Part shown: positions 60,371 through 64,000 of the stretch, piece by piece
Layout: each line of letters starts with the position of its first letter
How positions within the stretch are numbered: the stretch's first letter is position 1
NCBI GenBank assembly: GCA_000751835.1
Contig: CCMQ01000006.1
Coordinates: forward strand, 62,001-126,000
DNA from: Necropsobacter rosorum
Lineage (GTDB): Bacteria > Pseudomonadota > Gammaproteobacteria > Enterobacterales > Pasteurellaceae
Reading direction: 5' to 3'
Length of the DNA: 64,000 nt
Program-made: the position numbers and the translations under genes
The notes under the pieces: model-generated
What the model was told of the DNA's origin: nothing
Database searches by the model: none
Seen by the model: the letters and a program-made list of their open reading frames with translations, nothing else

Positions 60371-62620
60371 TTAATCATCAACCTTAAATTTCAGCAGACG
60401 ATTCGCATTGCTCGCCACGGTAATGGAAGAAAAGGCCATAGCGGCACCGCCTACCATCGGGTTGAGCAAAATACCTGCGATCGGATATAACACGCCGGCG
60501 GCGATCGGAATCCCCAGTGCGTTATACACAAAGGCACCGAACAGATTTTGTTTCATATTGCGCAAAATGCCTTTGGACAAAATCAAACCGTCGGCCACCG
60601 CACTGATACTGTGCCGCATTAAGGTCAGTTCCGCCGTTTCGATGGCAATATCGCTGCCGCTGCCCATGGCAATGCTGACATCCGCCTGCGCCAAGGCGGG
60701 TGCGTCGTTAATCCCGTCGCCCACCATGACCACATTATAACCCTGCTGCTGCAAATCCTTAATCGCCTGTGCCTTACCTTCCGGCAATACGCCGGCAATG
60801 ACCTGATCAATACCGGCTTCCTTGGCAATGGCCTGCGCGGTTTTTTCCTGATCGCCGGTCAGCATAATCAAGCGATAACCCTGCTTATGCAGGCGCTGTA
60901 AGGCGTGAATACTGTCTTCCCGCAGCGGATCGCGGATCACGAAAATCCCGGCCAGCCGCTGCTCCACCGCAAAATACACCACGGTTGCGCCCTGCGCGCT
61001 TTCACGTTCCGCCGTTTCAGCCGCGGCGGCAATATCAACCTGTTGCTGCGACATTAAAGTGCGGTTGCCCAGCAATAAGTTTTTACCGTCGATTATCCCG
61101 CTCACGCCCAGCCCTTTTAAGGTATTAAAACGGCTTGGGTTTTGCAACGTCAGTTGTTTTTCCTGCGCCAGCGTCAATACCGCTTTCGCCAACGGATGAC
61201 CGGCGCCCTGCTCCAGCCCGGCTGCCAGTTCGATAACCTGCATATCGCCAAAACCGTTAAAACAATGCAACCCTGTCACAAGCGGTTCGCCTTTGGTCAA
61301 CGTACCGGTTTTATCGAATACTACTGTATCCGCGGAGGCGGCTTTTTGCAACGCATCGGCGTCACGAACCAGCACGCCCAGTTCCGCCGCCCGTCCGACC
61401 CCGGCAATAATCGACATCGGTGTCGCCAGTCCTAACGCACATGGACAGGCAATGATCAGCACCGTGGTGAAAATCACCAACGCATAGGATAACTGCGGTG
61501 CCGGCCCGATAAAATACCAGATCAGCGCGGCAAGCAAAGCGATACCGATCACTACCGGCACAAATACCGCCGCAACTTTATCGGCGATCTGCCCGATTTG
61601 CGGTTTACTGCTTTGCGCCTGACGCACCAGTCTGATGATATTCGCCAGCGTGGTCTGACTGCCGATTTGCTCGGCACGGAATAATAAGGTGCCGTCGGTC
61701 ACGGTGGTACCGGCGCTGACTTTATCGCCCGGCTGTTTTTCAACCGGCAGCGGTTCGCCGGTCAGCATACTTTCGTCCAGCCAGCCGGCGCCTTGCTCAA
61801 TAATACCGTCCACCGATACCCGATCGCCGGTTTGTAAACGCAAAAGCATCCCCTGTTGTACCTGCTGCAACGGAATTTCACGCTCGCCCAGTTCGTCCAC
61901 CACTTTGGCAGTGGGCGGCGTTAAATCCAGCAACCGTTCCAAGGCCGTGGAAGAACGCTGTTTGGCTTTGGCTTCCAGCATTTTACCGATATTGATCAAA
62001 CCGATAATCATCGCGCTGGCTTCAAAATACAGATGGCGTGAATTTTCCGGGAAAAAGGTCGGATAAAGGCACACGAACATGGAATATAACCATGCGGTTC
62101 CGGTGCCCAGCGCCACCAGCGTATCCATGGTGGAGGTACCTTTACGCAGATTCTGTAGCGCTTTGCGATAAAAATGATCGCCGGTGAAAACCATCACCGC
62201 CAAGGTTAATAACCCCAGCAACAGCCAATAATAATGGTTTTGTGCAGTCACCGACATTTCGCCGAACAAGCCCCAGAAGGTTAAACCGAAGCCTAAGATC
62301 AGAGCGATGATGCCTTGCCATTTGCGTTGTGCGATTTCATGCCGAATCTGGGTTTGCTGTTTTTCACGACGGATCTGCTCATCTTCAATCAGTTCTGCGC
62401 CGTAACCCGCCTCGACTACCGCATCAATCAACGCAGCGGGCTGTGCCTGTCCGAACACCAGTGCGGTTCGTTCCGCCAGATTGACTTGCGCATTATTCAC
62501 GCCCGGCACCGCCTGCAACGCTTTCTGAACTTTCAGCACACAGGCGGCGCAGCTTAATCCGTCAAGCAATAATGTCACCTGATCCCCTTGATTTTCCGCT
62601 GCCACAGGATCAAGATTCAC
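60371..62620 (-). CDS. copA: Copper-exporting P1B-type ATPase CopA (read from GTG, or by -1 frameshift from copZ)
   Basis: Exports Cu(I). From GTG 62620 it has 749 residues: an HMA domain with CAAC (24-27), eight membrane helices, the transport motif CPC (about 391-393, [11 protein letters not shown]), the phosphorylation site DKTGT near 435 and GDGINDAP in the hinge. No ribosome site precedes the GTG. The frame is open without a stop upstream to the A AAG slip site at the copZ end, coding a linker-like stretch ([14 protein letters not shown]). A -1 shift there would give an 830-residue two-HMA protein, against 834 for E. coli CopA. So the true form is probably the fusion; independent start or a mutation are the alternatives. 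Confidence 0.9.
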   Translation of the reverse strand: MNLDPVAAENQGDQVTLLLDGLSCAACVLKVQKALQAVPGVNNAQVNLAERTALVFGQAQPAALIDAVVEAGYGAELIEDEQIRREKQQTQIRHEIAQRKWQGIIALILGFGLTFWGLFGEMSVTAQNHYYWLLLGLLTLAVMVFTGDHFYRKALQNLRKGTSTMDTLVALGTGTAWLYSMFVCLYPTFFPENSRHLYFEASAMIIGLINIGKMLEAKAKQRSSTALERLLDLTPPTAKVVDELGEREIPLQQVQQGMLLRLQTGDRVSVDGIIEQGAGWLDESMLTGEPLPVEKQPGDKVSAGTTVTDGTLLFRAEQIGSQTTLANIIRLVRQAQSSKPQIGQIADKVAAVFVPVVIGIALLAALIWYFIGPAPQLSYALVIFTTVLIIACPCALGLATPMSIIAGVGRAAELGVLVRDADALQKAASADTVVFDKTGTLTKGEPLVTGLHCFNGFGDMQVIELAAGLEQGAGHPLAKAVLTLAQEKQLTLQNPSRFNTLKGLGVSGIIDGKNLLLGNRTLMSQQQVDIAAAAETAERESAQGATVVYFAVEQRLAGIFVIRDPLREDSIHALQRLHKQGYRLIMLTGDQEKTAQAIAKEAGIDQVIAGVLPEGKAQAIKDLQQQGYNVVMVGDGINDAPALAQADVSIAMGSGSDIAIETAELTLMRHSISAVADGLILSKGILRNMKQNLFGAFVYNALGIPIAAGVLYPIAGILLNPMVGGAAMAFSSITVASNANRLLKFKVDD

Positions 62621-62659
62621 TACCGGTTCGGCAGTTTTTTCCGGCAGCGAGGCTACTTT
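62597..62659 (-). promoter_or_regulatory. Putative -1 frameshift site and stem
   Basis: Minus strand: slip site A AAG (62656-62659) directly before TAG (62653-62655). Six bases after the AAG codon a 7-bp stem starts, CGCTGCC (62643-62649) with GGCAGCG (62597-62603), with a 39-base loop that could fold further. Spacing and type fit a programmed -1 site. The P-site codon GCA pairs poorly after slipping to GGC, the main weakness. Confidence 0.6.
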
Positions 62660-62862
62660 GCCTCGGAAGCCAACACCGCCTGATAGCCGGCCTCTTGCAC
62701 GGCGTGAATCAAGACCTGCGGATCAACCTCGCCGACTACGGTGGCGCGTTCCAGCGTCACATCTGCACTTTGTACGCCGTCAATCGCTTGCAACGCTTTA
62801 GTGACCGATTTCACGCAATGCTGGCAGGATAATTCGCTTAATGCTAAAACTGTGGTTGTCAT
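62653..62862 (-). CDS. copZ: Copper chaperone / first HMA domain, CopZ
   Basis: 69-residue heavy-metal-associated domain with the metal site CQHC (13-16). It resembles the first HMA domain of E. coli CopA (DGLSCGHCVKRVKESL) and has nearly the length of E. coli CopA(Z). It ends in GCA AAG TAG, 32 bases before the copA GTG. AAGGAG precedes ATG 62862. Driven by the MerR-type promoter at 62907-62937. Confidence 0.93.
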   Translation of the reverse strand: MTTTVLALSELSCQHCVKSVTKALQAIDGVQSADVTLERATVVGEVDPQVLIHAVQEAGYQAVLASEAK

Positions 62863-62906
62863 GTTGATACTCCTTAGTTAACAAGATGGGTTAATCTACG
62901 CGGCTT

Positions 62907-62937
62907 AGCATAAAGCTTAACCTTAGGTTAAGGTCAA
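62907..62937 (-). promoter_or_regulatory. MerR-family (CueR-type) promoter of copZ-copA
   Basis: -35 TTGACC (62932-62937) and -10 TATGCT (62907-62912) with a 19-base spacer, the stretched spacing of MerR-family promoters. The spacer holds the dyad CTTAACC-taa-GGTTAAG. This matches CueR control of copper export. No cueR gene is in the window. Confidence 0.85.
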
Positions 62938-63072
62938 GCGGTATTTTTCTCACTCTTTTTATTCGGCGGGAATGCCTTAGAAACGCTGCTTAACGGACGC
63001 TATATTACGGCGTCCGCACTTTTTTTAGAGACCGGAGACGGCAGGCAGAATGAAAGGCATAAACAGTAGATT

Positions 63073-63903
63073 TTAAGCAAAAACCAACCGCGCTTTTCCG
63101 CTGTAAACGGTGGCTCGTCCTTCGCGGGCAAAACCAATCAGCGTTAAATCGCTTTGTTGCGCCATTTTCACCGCCAGATCCGTTGCCGCGGAAATGGCAA
63201 TCAGCATTTCAATGCCGCAGGTGGCGCTTTTCTGCACCATTTCATAACTGGCGCGGCTGGTGACTAATACAAACCCCGTCGGTTTGTGCTGTTTGGCATG
63301 CCAGCCCAGCAATTTATCCAGCGCCACATGACGGCCGACATCTTCACGCAGCGCCAGCAGTTCGCCGTTCGGGGTAAAAAATGCCGCCGCATGGGTCGCC
63401 CCGGTTTGCCTGCCGAGGGTCTGCGCGGCATAAAGTTGTTGCAGGCAATCGTCAAGCCGCATTAAATCAAACGTAAAAGTGCGGTCTAAAACCGGCAAGT
63501 TTTTATACACCTGGTTTAGCTGTTCGCTGCCGCAGATACCGCAGCCGGTACGTCCGGCAAGCGTGCGGCGTTTTTCTTTCAGCAGAACGAAACGACGCGT
63601 CGCCAGTTCGATATGCACTTCAATACCATTGACAACCGGCACAATCTCAATGTCGTAAATCTCCGCCGGACTTTGGATTATCTCTTCAGCCAGCGAAAAC
63701 CCGAGTGCGAAATCCGCCAAATCATGCGGCGAACACATCATCACCGTATGCGATATGCCGTTATAAACCAAGGCGACCGGCACTTCCGCGGCGACGGATT
63801 CCTTTTTTTGCTGATAATGAAAGGTTGATTCCGCGTTTCCGGATTGTTCCTTGTTTGTTGATTTTTTGAAAAAATTAATTGCGATTTCTGTGATCCATAT
63901 CAC
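63073..63903 (-). CDS. fdhD: Formate dehydrogenase accessory sulfurtransferase FdhD
   Basis: Transfers sulfur from IscS to the molybdenum cofactor of formate dehydrogenase. 276 residues (E. coli 277). The CxxC pair Cys121 and Cys124 lies in [23 protein letters not shown] and [17 protein letters not shown] follow. The start is GTG 63903, without a good ribosome site and inside a CRP-like site; no other in-frame Met occurs before the conserved [11 protein letters not shown] (40-50). The formate dehydrogenase genes expected next to it would be to the right, outside the window. Confidence 0.93.
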   Translation of the reverse strand: MIWITEIAINFFKKSTNKEQSGNAESTFHYQQKKESVAAEVPVALVYNGISHTVMMCSPHDLADFALGFSLAEEIIQSPAEIYDIEIVPVVNGIEVHIELATRRFVLLKEKRRTLAGRTGCGICGSEQLNQVYKNLPVLDRTFTFDLMRLDDCLQQLYAAQTLGRQTGATHAAAFFTPNGELLALREDVGRHVALDKLLGWHAKQHKPTGFVLVTSRASYEMVQKSATCGIEMLIAISAATDLAVKMAQQSDLTLIGFAREGRATVYSGKARLVFA

Positions 63904-63904
63904 G
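63889..63904. promoter_or_regulatory. CRP-type binding site at the fdhD start
   Basis: TGTGATCCATATCACG matches TGTGA-N6-TCACA at 9 of 10 positions. It covers the GTG start of fdhD and may serve a divergent rightward promoter in 63905-64000. No gene is visible in those last 96 bases. Confidence 0.7.
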
Positions 63905-64000
63905 TTTTGTTGTCAACTCCATAAAATTAGTTATAGATTATTGCTCAAAAAATAGGTATTCTAGGTCGGATTTTTAGCGCTTCGCGCGCTATACTATCAA

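Noticed and set aside
60371-62862. copA as a pseudogene broken by a frameshift
   Set aside because: Both parts are fully intact with all motifs, and the junction has slip-site features; not excluded but less likely.

Overview
The window is chromosomal DNA from a gamma-proteobacterium of the family Pasteurellaceae. The strongest sign is the Haemophilus-type DNA uptake sequence AAGTGCGGT / ACCGCACTT, which recurs dozens of times, often as inverted pairs behind genes. The gene set agrees: mukFEB, a glgBXCAP glycogen operon, and an msrAB-ccdA-tlpA locus beside an ECF sigma factor as in Haemophilus. Species cannot be fixed from the sequence; a rumen-type relative (Basfia, Mannheimia succiniciproducens, Actinobacillus succinogenes) would fit. 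I saw no rRNA, tRNA, insertion sequence or CRISPR array.

Layout. 1-2.5 kb: type I restriction-modification genes hsdS (cut by the window edge) and hsdM, the main accessory DNA here. 2.5-9.1 kb: the mukF-mukE-mukB condensin operon. 9.3-20 kb: housekeeping genes (ttcA, an NlpC/P60 lipoprotein, pheS-pheT-ihfA, an RluA-type synthase, cls, truA-accD-folC). 20-24.5 kb: a patatin-like protein, then a peptide transporter and an M24 aminopeptidase in tandem. 24.8-28.3 kb: a periplasmic methionine-sulfoxide repair module (Met-rich peptide, msrAB, ccdA, tlpA-like thioredoxin) divergent from an ECF sigma factor and a mini zinc anti-sigma. 28.3-29.5 kb: rplY and a DedA protein. 29.6-39.3 kb: glgB-glgX-glgC-glgA-glgP. 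39.3-40 kb: a 616-base stretch with no convincing gene but many inverted repeats. 40-42.2 kb: ycgN-like and glnS. 42.4-47 kb: macA-macB and an outer-membrane lipoprotein channel behind a promoter with two strong operator-like motifs. 47-54.4 kb: cspD-like, a 53-codon yoaH-like gene, argF, yqcC-truC, a Zn-ribbon gene, queF, ppnN, a Bcr-type exporter. 54.4-60.3 kb: hrpA, ygdD-like, yeaL-like, an AEC transporter. 60.4-62.9 kb: copper ATPase and chaperone. 63.1-63.9 kb: fdhD.

The two most interesting points are these. (1) The copper locus. CopZ (69 aa) ends at an A AAG TAG site, and the copA frame is open without a break back to exactly that site in the -1 frame. A -1 shift would give an 830-residue two-HMA CopA, the size of E. 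coli CopA. A 7-bp stem starts 6 nt after the slip codon. This would be the mirror image of the known E. coli copA frameshift. (2) The divergent ECF / Met-rich peptide / MsrAB / CcdA / TlpA locus, which reads as a self-contained hypochlorite or oxidant sink-and-repair circuit: a sacrificial peptide with 18 Met in 76 mature residues, its reductase, the electron supply and the regulator.

Smaller points: a triple 12-bp repeat in hsdS of the kind that changes target spacing in EcoR124-type enzymes, a MerR-type 19-bp-spacer promoter for the copper genes, TetR-like and PmrA-like operators before macA, and a structured leader before rplY.
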